NCBI GenBank assembly: GCA_024280755.1
Contig: JAJRPN010000036.1
Location: forward strand, 124,001 to 188,000
DNA: 64,000 bases
Direction of reading: 5' to 3'
Origin: Planctomycetota bacterium
Lineage (GTDB): Bacteria > Planctomycetota > Phycisphaerae > Phycisphaerales > UBA1924
Below, piece by piece: positions 18,008 to 27,236 of the stretch (its first letter is position 1; every line of letters begins with the position of its first letter). Both the position numbers and the translations under genes were made by a program. The notes below the pieces were generated by a model. The model did no database searches. It was not told the DNA's origin and saw only the letters and a list, made by a program, of their open reading frames with translations.

Positions 18008-18173
18008 CCGCATTTCTCCTGATCCTCACGCAACAGTGTGCGGTCGGCATATCGTACTTATTCTCATATCGCGGGTGTTCTCCGCGTTGGGTCTTTTATG
18101 GCCGACGGATCGGCTGTATACAGTAGGCAATCGGCCCCAATAGAGGGGTTATCTCTTCAATCGGAGTATGTTG

Positions 18174-19178
18174 ATGCGCATCGTGAGTTTGATCCCATCT
18201 GGCACCGAAATCGTTGCAGTTTTGGGTGCTGAATCGATGCTGGTGGGTCGGTCGCACGAGTGCGATTTTCCGACAGGGGTGTTGAGTGTTCCGGCTTTGA
18301 CCGCGCAAAAGACACATTTCGATCCAGATTCGGGTGTTGGAGCCAAGGCGATTGATGCCCAGGTAGCAGAATCTATAAAGACGAGTGAATCGCTCTATCG
18401 GATTGATGTGCAAGAGCTTATGCGTCTTGATCCTGATGTGATTATCACCCAAGACCTGTGTTCGGTGTGTTCGATTGATCTTGATGCGGTGATGCAGGCG
18501 GTTGAGCAGGTGGGTAAGTTGACGGGCAAGAAGCCTGTGGTGCTTGCGCTCAATCCCAAAACGGTTGAAGATATCTTGGATGATATCTATCGGGTGGGAA
18601 AAGCGATTGGGTTGGGTGATCGGGCGATGCATGTGGTGGTGGGGTTGCGTCAGCGTATGGATCGGGCTGAGGAGCATATTAATCCGTATGACGATGGGCC
18701 TGTGTGTGGGTTTATGGAATGGACAGACCCGATTTATGTGGCGGGGCATTGGACGGTGCAGATCATTGGACGAGCGGGGGCTCGCCATCCGCTCAATGAG
18801 GTGGTCGCCAAGCCAGGGTCTGGTGCAGCGGTTGGGCCTCAGCAGGCTGAACGCATTGCTGGGCATTCGATTGCGGTTCCCACAGAACTCTTTTGTGCGA
18901 CTCGGCCCAAATATCTGGTTATTGCTCCTTGTGGGCTGAACTTGGAGCAAGCGATCGCGGAGGCGGATCGGTTATATGAGCAAGAGCCTTGGTTTCGAGA
19001 TTTGCCTGCGGTGATCGACGGGAATGTCGCGGTGGTCGATGGGAACCAGATGTTTCATCGGCCTGGCCCAAGGGTGGTTGATGCGCTCGAGTTTATGGTC
19101 GGGTGGCTCAATGGGTGTGGGCATCTGATCCCAGAAGATTTTCCGTGGACGAGCTGGTCGCCAGCGGGCTCAAAGTGA
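18174..19178 (+). CDS. BtuF-like cobalamin/heme-type substrate-binding protein lacking a signal peptide
   Basis: The 334-residue protein belongs to the helical-backbone substrate-binding family (BtuF/HutB/FhuD type): it opens RIVSLIPSGTEIVAVLGAES, has GRSHECDFP, and repeats the pattern in LDPDVIITQDLCSVCSID and the C-terminal half. Family members deliver vitamin B12 or iron chelates to ABC transporters from the periplasm, but no signal peptide or lipobox is present, so this is likely a cytoplasmic relative. Cysteines in DLCSVCS may bind metal. The ATG at 18174 has GGAG seven bases upstream; the ATG at 18168 is too close. No ABC permease is adjacent. Confidence 0.8.
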   Translation: MRIVSLIPSGTEIVAVLGAESMLVGRSHECDFPTGVLSVPALTAQKTHFDPDSGVGAKAIDAQVAESIKTSESLYRIDVQELMRLDPDVIITQDLCSVCSIDLDAVMQAVEQVGKLTGKKPVVLALNPKTVEDILDDIYRVGKAIGLGDRAMHVVVGLRQRMDRAEEHINPYDDGPVCGFMEWTDPIYVAGHWTVQIIGRAGARHPLNEVVAKPGSGAAVGPQQAERIAGHSIAVPTELFCATRPKYLVIAPCGLNLEQAIAEADRLYEQEPWFRDLPAVIDGNVAVVDGNQMFHRPGPRVVDALEFMVGWLNGCGHLIPEDFPWTSWSPAGSK

Positions 19179-19192
19179 AGTACAAAAACGCA

Positions 19193-19220
19193 AACGGGCG
19201 AACCAGTTGGTTCGCCCGTT
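19193..19220. terminator. Bidirectional terminator hairpin
   Basis: A perfect 13-pair inverted repeat (AACGGGCGAACCA / TGGTTCGCCCGTT, loop GT) lies between two convergent genes. It is flanked by A-rich sequence on the left and a short A/T stretch on the right, so it can end transcription from both sides. Confidence 0.75.
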
Positions 19221-19246
19221 AAATACACGATGGTGGGTCGTGTGGT

Positions 19247-20956
19247 TTAGTCGATATTGTGTTCGATGACCATCGAGGCCCCCTCGAATGAGAAGGCGTC
19301 GATTGGGAGGCATGGTGGTTGGGGGGAGACTGTTTGGCGAGCGGGTGGAGAAGCGATTGGGGCTTGGTCAGCGGGGGGTTGAACAGCGGCTTCGATCATC
19401 GCTTGCGTGATGGCCAGTTCTTCGATTGATGCCACTTCCGATTCTAAGAAAGGCTCATGTGTAAGCTGGTCAACTCGTTGAGTAGATGGTGGCATTGGCG
19501 TCGGAGTTGGCTCTGCAACAGCGGCTACAACTGGTGCAGGTGTTTGGGTTTCAGATTGATTTCCAAAGTTCATTTGCCCGGCATCTGGCAAGGTGCTGCC
19601 GAGGGCTTCGGCCCGTTGGATGAGTGCGCCCAGCCACACGCCAGCTTGTTCGACGCGGGTCGAGAGCTTGTGGAGCGAGCCATCGAGCAGGGCTTGGAGC
19701 TGCCCAGATTCGTTGGTCATGCGCTGGGAGACCTCGTTGGCGACCGTGGTCGAGGCTTGGATGGTTTGGCGAAGTGCTTGTTGTTCGATTTGGAGATGGG
19801 TGAGCTTGGTCGACGCGATTTCGAGATTGGATTCGAGATCTGGGCCGAGCTTTGCGATCTTGTCCGCAGCTTGGCTCATCGGCCCAACGATTTTTTCTTT
19901 GCGTTCTTCGAGGACATCGAGGTCTTGGGCCGCGTCGACAAGCCAGACGCCGAAGACGGCTTTGACGCCTTCAGCCTGTGATTGCAGGTCTTCTTGTTGG
20001 CGATAGACACGATCGAGCGAGGCGAGTTGGGTCTCGCCGCGTTCGACGAGCTGCTCGATGCGGGCGAGGGGCGAATCTTCAAAGACCGGGTTTTCTGGAT
20101 CGATCCCGAGTGTACGCATCGCTTGTTGTGAGGCTTCGAGGACAGGCTCGATCGAGCGATTGAGCTGGGCGATCCGTGCATCGGTCAGGGCAGAAGCTTC
20201 ATCGATTTTAACCGTGAGGTTTTCGCCTGCTTCGTGTGCTCGTGCGAGGACTTGATCGATCGCGGTGTTTAAGCCTTGGGTGACGGTATCGGTGCGATCG
20301 AGGATTTGGATGAGTGTGCTGGAGGTTTCGTTGCGGGTGTTCTCGATGCGAGCATCGAGTTCGGCAAGCTGCCCCTCGATGCGGGTGGTGAGTTCGGTGA
20401 GTTTGATGGCGTGACCATCGCTCAGGGCAACCGCTTGGCGTGCTTTGGCGTCTGCGACTTCGACACGGGCTTGGGCGTCGGCGACGATCGTATCGATTTT
20501 GCGATAGGCGTCGGCGAGCTTGTCTTTGATGAGCCGATCGATCTGATCAGCGAAGGCATCGGAGTTGGGCTGGGCGGTTTGGATTTTTTCGAGCAGAAGA
20601 TCGGTGCGTGAGGCGCGTTCGTCGATCATCTTGATCATCCGCAGCCCGGCTTGCATGCGTTTGTTGATCGCTTCGCTGGTGACATCGCAGCGTTTGATCA
20701 TGGCCTGTGCATCGGTCGAAAAATCTTCGAGTGTGCGTCCTTGCGAGCTTGCTTGGGTGATGATGGATTTGAGCATCTCGGAATAGCGTGTGAAGGCACC
20801 CGCGTCGAGGACCCTTGGCGAGAGGAAGACCTCTTCGGTATTGGTGAGGTTGCCAGCCAGCGGGCGGGGCTCGACGATCGAGGCTTGGCCTTGGAGGGCG
20901 GAAGGCTGGGTAGATGGGGTCGATTGGGGTGGTGTATTGAAATTGGCGGCACTCAT
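19247..20956 (-). CDS. Long coiled-coil protein of unknown function
   Basis: The 569-residue protein has no membrane segment or signal peptide. Residues about 40-430 are almost wholly alpha-helical with heptads (KLTELTTRIEGQLAELDAR, DRTDTVTQGLNTAIDQVLA), followed by a Pro/Thr/Ala-rich linker (PAPVVAAVAEPTPTPMPP) and a short C-terminal piece ending AFSFEGASMVIEHNID. The repeats of the type TDARIAQL/ERAS look like methyl-accepting or apolipoprotein-type coiled coils, but no signalling motif is present. The start at 20956 has an AAGGAG site eight bases upstream; an ATG at 20980 is less likely. It may be a cytoskeletal or scaffold protein; this is only an inference from the shape. Confidence 0.7.
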   Translation of the reverse strand: MSAANFNTPPQSTPSTQPSALQGQASIVEPRPLAGNLTNTEEVFLSPRVLDAGAFTRYSEMLKSIITQASSQGRTLEDFSTDAQAMIKRCDVTSEAINKRMQAGLRMIKMIDERASRTDLLLEKIQTAQPNSDAFADQIDRLIKDKLADAYRKIDTIVADAQARVEVADAKARQAVALSDGHAIKLTELTTRIEGQLAELDARIENTRNETSSTLIQILDRTDTVTQGLNTAIDQVLARAHEAGENLTVKIDEASALTDARIAQLNRSIEPVLEASQQAMRTLGIDPENPVFEDSPLARIEQLVERGETQLASLDRVYRQQEDLQSQAEGVKAVFGVWLVDAAQDLDVLEERKEKIVGPMSQAADKIAKLGPDLESNLEIASTKLTHLQIEQQALRQTIQASTTVANEVSQRMTNESGQLQALLDGSLHKLSTRVEQAGVWLGALIQRAEALGSTLPDAGQMNFGNQSETQTPAPVVAAVAEPTPTPMPPSTQRVDQLTHEPFLESEVASIEELAITQAMIEAAVQPPADQAPIASPPARQTVSPQPPCLPIDAFSFEGASMVIEHNID

Positions 20957-21166
20957 CGAGTCACTCCTTGAGGCGGGCATCGGTGTTCAGAATCGGGCAT
21001 TGCATACGCATTGCGCAATCTGGGCACATGATGACCCATTGAGGTCTCAATAACTTCGGCTCGATCGTCTCGGTTCCTCAAAAAACAGCGTGTAAATATG
21101 ATCCAAAACCCTATCGAGCCACACAGTTTATGCAGATTCATTGGCGAGATGCGTACACTGACCCCA

Positions 21167-22237
21167 ATGGCACAGCGAGCAGAACATACCGACCTTACCG
21201 ACGCATCCCGAGGCAAACGGCTTCAGCGAGTCATGGCCGACGCGGGGGTTGGTTCTCGCCGAGCCTGCGAAGCGATGATCGAGGACGGTGAGGTCGAGGT
21301 TAACTCCAAGCTCGTCACCAAACTCCCCGCATGGGTCGATCCTGAAGAGGATCATATTGTGGTCGCAGGGCGTCCATTGCCCAAGGCAGATCGCAAGCTG
21401 TACATCATGCTCAACAAGCCGGTGAATACGCTTTCGACGAATAAAGACGAGCCTGGGTCGCATCGGCGAACGGTGACCGAGCTGGTGAATCACCCCGCAG
21501 CCGCTCGGCTGTTCCCGGTTGGACGCTTGGATTATGACACCGTTGGGCTGATTATTTTGACCAATGACGGCGAGTTAGCCAACAAGCTGACACACCCCAG
21601 ATATGGGGTGCCCAAGACCTATCGCGTGACGGTGAAGGGTGAGCTTGATGAGCAGGCAATTAAAGAACTCGAACGCGGGATCTATCTCGCTCAGCGCAAA
21701 GCCGGGCAGACCGATGGCGTCGCCAAGACCGCTCATGTCGAGATCGAGCTGGTCGCCCGCGATCGTGATCGCACGGTGGTGTCGTTGACACTCCGCGAAG
21801 GACGGAACCGTCAGGTTCGTCGGATGTTGGCTGCGGTTGGCTATCCGGTTCGCAAGCTTGAGCGCACAGGGATGGGCCCGGTTCGGCTCAAGGGGCTGCC
21901 TCGGGGTGGTTGGCGTGAGTTGACTCGTGATGAAATCCGCAATTTACGCAAATCTGCTGCGGTTTCACACAACGAGGATCGCAAACTCAATCAATCGAGC
22001 CGACCGCCGACCAATGGTGGTGGGGGCGGACAGGGCAATGGTCAAGGCGGGCAATCTGGCGGATCTCGTCGGATTCGCAAGCGAAATCAGCCGAAGAAGG
22101 CTGCGTATATGAGCCCGAATGCGGGTCAAGATGTCAATATTCGGAATCGGACGATCAAAAATGCGATTAACCGAGCGGGCAACGAGCGTGGGTTTGTGCC
22201 CAAGCCGATTATTGAGCCTGAGGAATCTGGCGAATAG
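21167..22237 (+). CDS. RluB/RsuA-family rRNA pseudouridine synthase
   Basis: The 356-residue enzyme converts a specific uridine in ribosomal RNA to pseudouridine. It has an N-terminal S4 RNA-binding domain (KRLQRVMADAGVGSRRACEA), the linker LYIMLNKPVNTLST, the catalytic motif GRLDYDTVGLIILTNDG with its Asp, and the REGRNRQVRRM loop of the RsuA/RluB/RluE/RluF branch. The C-terminal 90 residues form a low-complexity Gly/Asn/Arg tail (GGGGGQGNGQGG, IRKRNQPKK) likely to bind RNA. The start is uncertain: ATGs at 21098 and 21149 are in frame but the added residues are not conserved-looking. RluB is a reasonable guess for the subtype. Confidence 0.9.
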   Translation: MAQRAEHTDLTDASRGKRLQRVMADAGVGSRRACEAMIEDGEVEVNSKLVTKLPAWVDPEEDHIVVAGRPLPKADRKLYIMLNKPVNTLSTNKDEPGSHRRTVTELVNHPAAARLFPVGRLDYDTVGLIILTNDGELANKLTHPRYGVPKTYRVTVKGELDEQAIKELERGIYLAQRKAGQTDGVAKTAHVEIELVARDRDRTVVSLTLREGRNRQVRRMLAAVGYPVRKLERTGMGPVRLKGLPRGGWRELTRDEIRNLRKSAAVSHNEDRKLNQSSRPPTNGGGGGQGNGQGGQSGGSRRIRKRNQPKKAAYMSPNAGQDVNIRNRTIKNAINRAGNERGFVPKPIIEPEESGE

Positions 22238-22279
22238 ATCCGACAGAGTTGAACAGAACACAACGAGAGCCAACAGCGC

Positions 22280-23803
22280 GTGAGCATCCCCAAGACCAAC
22301 CTGCCAACTGTTCATGAGACGCGCGACGAAGCGAAGCGGATTTGGACCGTGACGAAGATGGGTGTGCTCGGGTTGTATCGTTCGCAGCTGCCTCGGATGG
22401 CTGCGGCGTTGGCGTATCGTACGATCTTTTCAATCATCCCGGTCATGGCGATTGGGCTTTTGATCTTCGGGTCGATTGTTTCTGATGAGCAGGTGGAGTC
22501 TGGGGTTCGGCGGGTGCTGACCTTCGCGGGGATTTCGCAGATTTCGAGTGTTGAGCAAGCCGTGCCCAATGATGGTGAGCTTGAGCCGGGTGAGGTGTTC
22601 CCCGAGTTGATCCATGATCCGGCAGAAGGGGCACAAGAGACAACCGAGGCATTATCACAAGAGGCGTTGTCACAGAAGGACATCTTTGCCGATGCGGATA
22701 TCGAGCAGGTGATTACGGATCTGATTACGCGCGTGAATGATTCGATCCGTAATGTGCCAACCGGGTGGATCGCGTTGACCTCGGGTTTGGTACTTTTGTA
22801 TGCTGCGATGTCGATGCTCATTGAGATCGAGAAATCGTTTAATCAGATTTGCAGCGCACCGTCTGGCAGGAGCTGGCTTCGGCGGTTGATGCTGTATTGG
22901 ACTATTTTGACCGCGGGATCGTTGCTGCTCGCAGCGACTTTCTTGGCAGGCGATGCGTTTACGCGGTGGGTGATTTCGGTCGCAGGGCAAGATTCGATGG
23001 TCGGGGCGATTATGGCCGGGTATGGGGTATCGGTGTTGATCTCGACCTTCCTTTTGCTTGGTGCTTATTTAACGATTCCCAATACGCGAATTAACTTTCG
23101 ATCTTCGCTGGCGGGTGCATTCTTTGCAGCGATTTTGTGGGAGCTAGGCAAGCTTGGGTTTACGACTTATTTAACACATTCGACTGGGTATGCGAAGTTT
23201 TATGGTTCTGTAGCGATCTTGCCTTTGTTTATGATGTGGATTTATTTGACCTGGTTGATTGTGTTGTTTGGGATGCAGGCATCGTTTACTTTGCAGAACT
23301 TCTCTCGGCTCGTCGAGGTGAACCTTCGTGATCTGGCAGATGCTTCATCGCGATCGGTGGCGTTTGTTGATCCGTTGGTGGTGCTTGCGATCGCCAAAGA
23401 AGTGGGCGTTGGGTTTGCCAAGGGTAGTCCGAGTACAGCCGAGTCGGTCGCTCAGGTGACCAAGCTCGACCCTACGCAGGCGACCAAGCTTCTCGATGCG
23501 TTGACCGAGGCGGATATCGTCAATCGGATCTACAACGGCGATGAGTTTGAGGGTTGGACGCCTGCTCGCCCGACAGCCAAGATCGGGCTCGATGAGATTT
23601 TACAGGCAGCCCATCGGATTGATGGGTTTCGACTCTCAGGAGCAGGCGAGCAGTTGCCAGCAGCGATCAATGAAGCTGCTGTGGGTGCTTGCAAAGGCAT
23701 GACGATGGCGGACCTTGGGGATGAAGCAGAGAAAGCAGCCAAAGAACCTGCAAAGTCAGCAAAAAAGGGTGACTTGGCTCCTCAGCCCAATTCCGAGGGT
23801 TAG
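22280..23803 (+). CDS. YihY-family inner membrane protein
   Basis: The 507-residue product starts at a GTG 42 bases after the previous gene. Residues 30-370 match the YihY/UPF0761 (formerly RNase BN) family: AAALAYRTIFSIIPVMAIG, the FYGSVAILPLFMMWIYLTWL segment and six membrane helices. An acidic loop (LEPGEVFPELIHDPAEGAQE) between helices 1 and 2 is longer than in E. coli YihY. The C-terminal 130 residues are soluble and look like a winged helix (AESVAQVTKLDPTQATKLLD) followed by an Ala/Lys tail, as seen in several bacterial YihY proteins. The biochemical function of the family is not established. Confidence 0.88.
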   Translation: MSIPKTNLPTVHETRDEAKRIWTVTKMGVLGLYRSQLPRMAAALAYRTIFSIIPVMAIGLLIFGSIVSDEQVESGVRRVLTFAGISQISSVEQAVPNDGELEPGEVFPELIHDPAEGAQETTEALSQEALSQKDIFADADIEQVITDLITRVNDSIRNVPTGWIALTSGLVLLYAAMSMLIEIEKSFNQICSAPSGRSWLRRLMLYWTILTAGSLLLAATFLAGDAFTRWVISVAGQDSMVGAIMAGYGVSVLISTFLLLGAYLTIPNTRINFRSSLAGAFFAAILWELGKLGFTTYLTHSTGYAKFYGSVAILPLFMMWIYLTWLIVLFGMQASFTLQNFSRLVEVNLRDLADASSRSVAFVDPLVVLAIAKEVGVGFAKGSPSTAESVAQVTKLDPTQATKLLDALTEADIVNRIYNGDEFEGWTPARPTAKIGLDEILQAAHRIDGFRLSGAGEQLPAAINEAAVGACKGMTMADLGDEAEKAAKEPAKSAKKGDLAPQPNSEG

Positions 23804-23838
23804 TCTCGGTTTTTTGGACATAAACCGAGTTTGGGCCT

Positions 23839-24312
23839 ATGCTTCCCGTCCAAATGAACTATATCCAACTTACTGAGTTCTCAATTTACCTCCGCCAACG
23901 CCCCGGCGAGCTCGCTGGATTACTCGATGCTGCCAAGGCAGGTGGGGTTGAAATTATCTCGATCTCGACGACAGAACACCTGGATCGTGGGTGTGTTCGG
24001 CTTTTAGGGCATCCCGAAGCAGCATTACGCCATGTGTGTGAGTCCATGGTTGAAACTGGAGTTGGCCCGGTTGTTGAGGCACCTGTTGTTGGTGTGTCGG
24101 TCGAGGATCGTCCGGGTGTGGTGCGTGATCTGGCAGTCTTGATGACAGACAACCGGATTAATGTCCGGTATTGCTACTTTGTACCAGCCTCGAAGGTGAA
24201 TGAATGGACGATGTGTGTGTTCCGGTTTGATGAGCATGAATCGGCGATCGAGTTGATCGAGCGCACGGATTGGCCAACGGATTCGATCGAAGAGGATGAA
24301 TCGGCTGCCTGA
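23839..24312 (+). CDS. Tandem ACT-domain protein
   Basis: The 157-residue protein consists of two ACT-like domains: about 8-75 (FSIYLRQRPGELAGLLDAAK) and about 80-145 (GVSVEDRPGVVRDLAVLMTD). Both have the RPGEL / RPGVV turn that usually contacts an amino-acid ligand. Free-standing double ACT proteins are thought to sense amino acids and act on enzymes or regulators. ATG at 23854 (MNYIQLTEFS) is an alternative start. It lies 36 bases after the YihY gene and 105 bases before nuoB; the context does not reveal its ligand. Confidence 0.85.
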   Translation: MLPVQMNYIQLTEFSIYLRQRPGELAGLLDAAKAGGVEIISISTTEHLDRGCVRLLGHPEAALRHVCESMVETGVGPVVEAPVVGVSVEDRPGVVRDLAVLMTDNRINVRYCYFVPASKVNEWTMCVFRFDEHESAIELIERTDWPTDSIEEDESAA

Positions 24313-24417
24313 TTGGTGTGCATATTCATCGCATTGGGTGTTTGCATCGTATATACTCGTCTTGTGGATCGGCAGTTGTGCCGGGATCATTTGAGTCGCT
24401 GATTTGGAGCGTATTTC

Positions 24418-24984
24418 ATGGGTATCGAAGGCGCCATCACAACAGATAATATTCTCACAACCCAACTCAAACGAGTGGTGAACTGGTCGCGTCGATCGAG
24501 CCTGTGGCCGATGCCCTTTGCGACGGCCTGCTGTGGTATCGAACTAATGTCCACGGCATCATCTCGCTATGACCTTGCCCGGTTTGGTGCAGAGGTTATG
24601 CGGTTCTCGCCTCGCCAGGCAGACCTGATGATCGTGGCTGGGCGTGTGAGCGTGAAGATGCTCCCGGTGCTTCAGCGGATCTATGAGCAGATGCCTGAGC
24701 CTAAATGGGTGATCTCGATGGGGGCTTGTGCTTCGACGGGTGGCGTGTTTGATTCGTATGCAACTGTGCAGGGTGTTGATCAGTTCATTCCTGTGGATGT
24801 GTATGTGCCTGGGTGTCCGCCACGCCCTGAGATGTTGATCGAGGGCGTGATGGCGATCCAGAGGCATATCGATGAGGAGGGGATGCCTCCGACGGGGAGT
24901 GATGGTCGACGGGTGCCTTTGGGCATTACAATTTCGCCGAGTCATTCGGTGAAACCTCAACCTGTTGGGCTTGGGTCGAGTTAA
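24418..24984 (+). CDS. nuoB: NADH-quinone oxidoreductase subunit B
   Basis: NuoB carries the N2 [4Fe-4S] cluster at the quinone-proximal end of complex I. The 188-residue product has the four ligands: the twin Cys in [11 protein letters not shown] (38, 39), Cys-104 in [10 protein letters not shown] and Cys-133 in [10 protein letters not shown]. The [23 protein letters not shown] start is typical of the family, and the C-terminal 25 residues ([14 protein letters not shown]) are extra. No other nuo gene is in the window, so complex I genes are dispersed in this genome or this is an extra copy. A terminator follows closely, making it a single-gene unit. Confidence 0.95.
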   Translation: MGIEGAITTDNILTTQLKRVVNWSRRSSLWPMPFATACCGIELMSTASSRYDLARFGAEVMRFSPRQADLMIVAGRVSVKMLPVLQRIYEQMPEPKWVISMGACASTGGVFDSYATVQGVDQFIPVDVYVPGCPPRPEMLIEGVMAIQRHIDEEGMPPTGSDGRRVPLGITISPSHSVKPQPVGLGSS

Positions 24985-25009
24985 ACCTGAGTTGTATAAA
25001 AATGAAACG

Positions 25010-25036
25010 AACGCTCGCGATTGCGGGCGTTTTTTA
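25010..25036 (+). terminator. Rho-independent terminator of nuoB
   Basis: A nine-pair stem AACGCTCGC / GCGGGCGTT with loop GATT (one G-T pair) is followed by a T-run. It starts 26 bases after the nuoB stop. Confidence 0.9.
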
Positions 25037-25116
25037 TTGGGAACCTGCTTCACCATTCGGGTTGAAGGAGGACACCTGTATTTTTTGTTTGGCTGTGGAT
25101 GATGGAGGAGTGTAAA

Positions 25117-25146
25117 AAAACCCTCCAGATTTCTCTGGAGGGTTTT
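25117..25146 (-). terminator. Terminator hairpin, minus strand side
   Basis: A 13-pair stem AAAACCCTCCAGA / TCTGGAGGGTTTT flanked on the left by a run of A, i.e. a T-run on the minus strand. It lies 66 bases downstream of the PEP-CTERM gene at 25212-25715. Confidence 0.85.
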
Positions 25147-25211
25147 GATTGTGCTTTGGATCAACGGTCATCACGAATGATGTCGTTGGTCTTTAGTACA
25201 TCGAAGTCGGA

Positions 25212-25715
25212 TTAGCGACGACGACGACCAGCAACGAGGCCACCGAGTCCGAGGACTGCGAGTGCGCTTGGAGCAGGTACATAACTGATGGTGATTGATG
25301 AGCCAGCTTCGTAGAAGCTGTCAACAGCTGCTGCGTTGTCGTTCCATACTGATTCGTAGAACTCGATATCGAGCATGCCGTCAGCGCCGAGAACGATGCT
25401 TGAAGCCTGTGAGCCAGCAAAGTTAGCGTTGGTGACTGCTGCTGCAACGCCGAAGCCTGCGAATACTTCTTCGCTGTTGCCGAAGAAGCCCATTGTGTTT
25501 TCTTCAGCCCAGCTGATGCCAGCTGTGGTCATGTTTACATCCCAAGCGATGTTGGTGATTGTTGCGCTAGCACCAACGAATACATTCATGATGGTGTTGA
25601 GTGCGTCGCCAGCGAATTCCCAGCTTTCAATACCTGTAACATCGATTACGAGGGTTTGTCCGTGTGCGAGACCAGCTGATGCTGCGATAGCTGCGAGTGC
25701 GATTGTCTTCTTCAT
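25212..25715 (-). CDS. Secreted protein with PEP-CTERM-like tail, paralog 1
   Basis: The 167-residue product has a signal peptide (MKKTIALAAIAASAGLAHGQ) and a C-terminal sorting-like segment: PAPSALAVLGLGGLVAGRRRR, that is a Pro-containing motif, a hydrophobic stretch and an Arg cluster. In the PEP-CTERM/exosortase family such tails are anchored and then cleaved or attached at the membrane. The body shares DGMLDIEFYES and SFYEAGSSITI with the next three genes, so it is one of four tandem paralogs. The 3' end (25206-25264) is identical over 59 bases to the next paralog. The molecular role is unknown; it is likely a surface or matrix protein. Confidence 0.85.
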   Translation of the reverse strand: MKKTIALAAIAASAGLAHGQTLVIDVTGIESWEFAGDALNTIMNVFVGASATITNIAWDVNMTTAGISWAEENTMGFFGNSEEVFAGFGVAAAVTNANFAGSQASSIVLGADGMLDIEFYESVWNDNAAAVDSFYEAGSSITISYVPAPSALAVLGLGGLVAGRRRR

Positions 25716-26057
25716 TTTAATTCTCTCTTTCTAAAAGAACATTTCCTGCCAACGCTCCGTACGCTGGCATACAAAACCATTTTGAAACTTGATCGATTCA
25801 GTCAAACTGACGAGATCGATTGACTAGAGGGTTGGTGGGCAAAGATACTCTTTGTACAGTCCCTCTCGCCGATAGCGGAAAATCACCACAAGCTTCAAGT
25901 GTAGGATACAGGTTTGAGCCAGATTGTCAATACGGTTAATCAAAGATTTTTCGTAATTATCTCGGAATGAGAGAACCTGTGTCTGGTCAACAAAGTTGAT
26001 AGGTAGGTATGTGAACATAGATCATTTGATGTTGGGTTGGATGGTGTGTTGTAGTGG
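25716..26057. other. Intergenic region before PEP-CTERM paralog 1
   Basis: This region holds the leader of the minus-strand gene at 25212-25715 (AGAGAG ribosome binding site just before its ATG). I see no convincing ORF, RNA gene or promoter match on either strand; the sequence is A+T-rich in its centre. Confidence 0.4.
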
Positions 26058-26093
26058 AAAAAAAAAACCCCTCGGAGTTGAACTCCGAGGGGT
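26058..26093 (-). terminator. Terminator of PEP-CTERM paralog 2
   Basis: A 13-pair near-palindrome ACCCCTCGGAGTT / AACTCCGAGGGGT with a run of A on the left (T-run on the minus strand). It lies about 100 bases downstream of the gene at 26192-26776. Confidence 0.85.
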
Positions 26094-26191
26094 CTTTATA
26101 TTTATTACTTCATCGATCCTGATCGGCAAACAATGCCGGTTGATTGGGTCAGGACAGGATCGAATCCGTGAGTGTCAGTATCGATGTCGGA

Positions 26192-26776
26192 TTAGCGACG
26201 ACGACGACCAGCAACGAGGCCACCGAGTCCGAGGACTGCGAGTGAACCAGGAGTTGGAACGATGTTGTTGCCAACGATGGTGATTGATGAGCCAGCTTCG
26301 AAGAAGTTGTCACCGGTGCCTGCGTTGTCGACGAATGACTCGAGGAACTCGATGTCGAGGATGCCGTCAGCGGACATTACGATGTTAGGAACGCCAGCAT
26401 CGGTAAGGTCAACAATGCCCATTGAGTCGTAGTTCATGTTTGAAACTGGAGCACCGTCACCTGAAACGGTCAAGTTGATCTGGCCTTCGAAGAGCATAAC
26501 TGCTTCTGAAGCCCAGCTTGCGCCGATCGATGTGAGGTTCACATTCCATGAGATGCCAGTGATGATTGAACCTACACCAGTGAATACTGAGAGGATCTCG
26601 TTGAGTGGTGAACCAGCAGCGTCGTTGAACTGCATGCCCGATACATCGATGGTCATGCTTGAAGTTGCTGTACCAGCGTTATCAACTGTGTAATCAGTTA
26701 ATGAAGTGGTGAGTACTGGGCTTGCGGTTGCGAGGCCAGCTGCTGCTGCGAGTGCGGTAAGTGCGATTGCTTTCAT
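26192..26776 (-). CDS. Secreted protein with PEP-CTERM-like tail, paralog 2
   Basis: The 194-residue protein has a signal peptide (MKAIALTALAAAAGLATASP), a beta-rich body and the tail PTPGSLAVLGLGGLVAGRRR plus a last Arg. It shares with paralog 3 the segment NLTSIGASW...SEA-MLFEGQINLTVS and ILDIEF-E-FVDNAGTGD-FFE, so these two are the closest pair. The hydrophobic tail and the Arg cluster are probably recognised by an exosortase, but no such gene is in the window. Its GC content and codon use look like those of its neighbours. A binding or structural role is inference only. Confidence 0.85.
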   Translation of the reverse strand: MKAIALTALAAAAGLATASPVLTTSLTDYTVDNAGTATSSMTIDVSGMQFNDAAGSPLNEILSVFTGVGSIITGISWNVNLTSIGASWASEAVMLFEGQINLTVSGDGAPVSNMNYDSMGIVDLTDAGVPNIVMSADGILDIEFLESFVDNAGTGDNFFEAGSSITIVGNNIVPTPGSLAVLGLGGLVAGRRRR

Positions 26777-27236
26777 TTTCTCTTCTCTCTTTCGTTTGAC
26801 AAACTAGATCGGCCGACGCTCCACACGCCGAACCAAGACATTGATTTCTTCCAGCGGGTGCTGGAGACATCGAACACAAACACCAAGTTTGGACAGGGGA
26901 CTCTCTATTTCCTCTGACGACATCATGAAGGAGTATCCGAGTGGAGAGCAACTTCTTGGTGCCGGAACGACATCGTGTCTTGGGTGAGACCCTTAACACC
27001 CCTCAAGAATAGGGATTTTTGAGAGGCTGTCAATAGATTGGGCGATCAATTGCGAGAGAATTGTGAAATGCAAGCGAATTTGAAAAACAAGGGCCGATAA
27101 TTTGCAAATTGTCCCCGTGAAGGGACATTTTTCCGGACGAAATGGTGGTTTGGTGGAACTGGACCGGCAGGTTCGCCTGCATTGTTCAGGTTCTATAACA
27201 GACAGGGCGGGAAATAAGTGGTTGTTTGGAAGTGAA
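26777..27236. other. Intergenic region between PEP-CTERM paralogs 2 and 3
   Basis: A 460-base gap with no gene that I can support. It holds the leader of paralog 2, whose ATG follows GAGAGAAGAG, and a region near 27100-27130 with the short inverted sequence TGTCCC..GGGACA that could be a regulatory hairpin. No promoter with good spacing was found. Confidence 0.4.
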
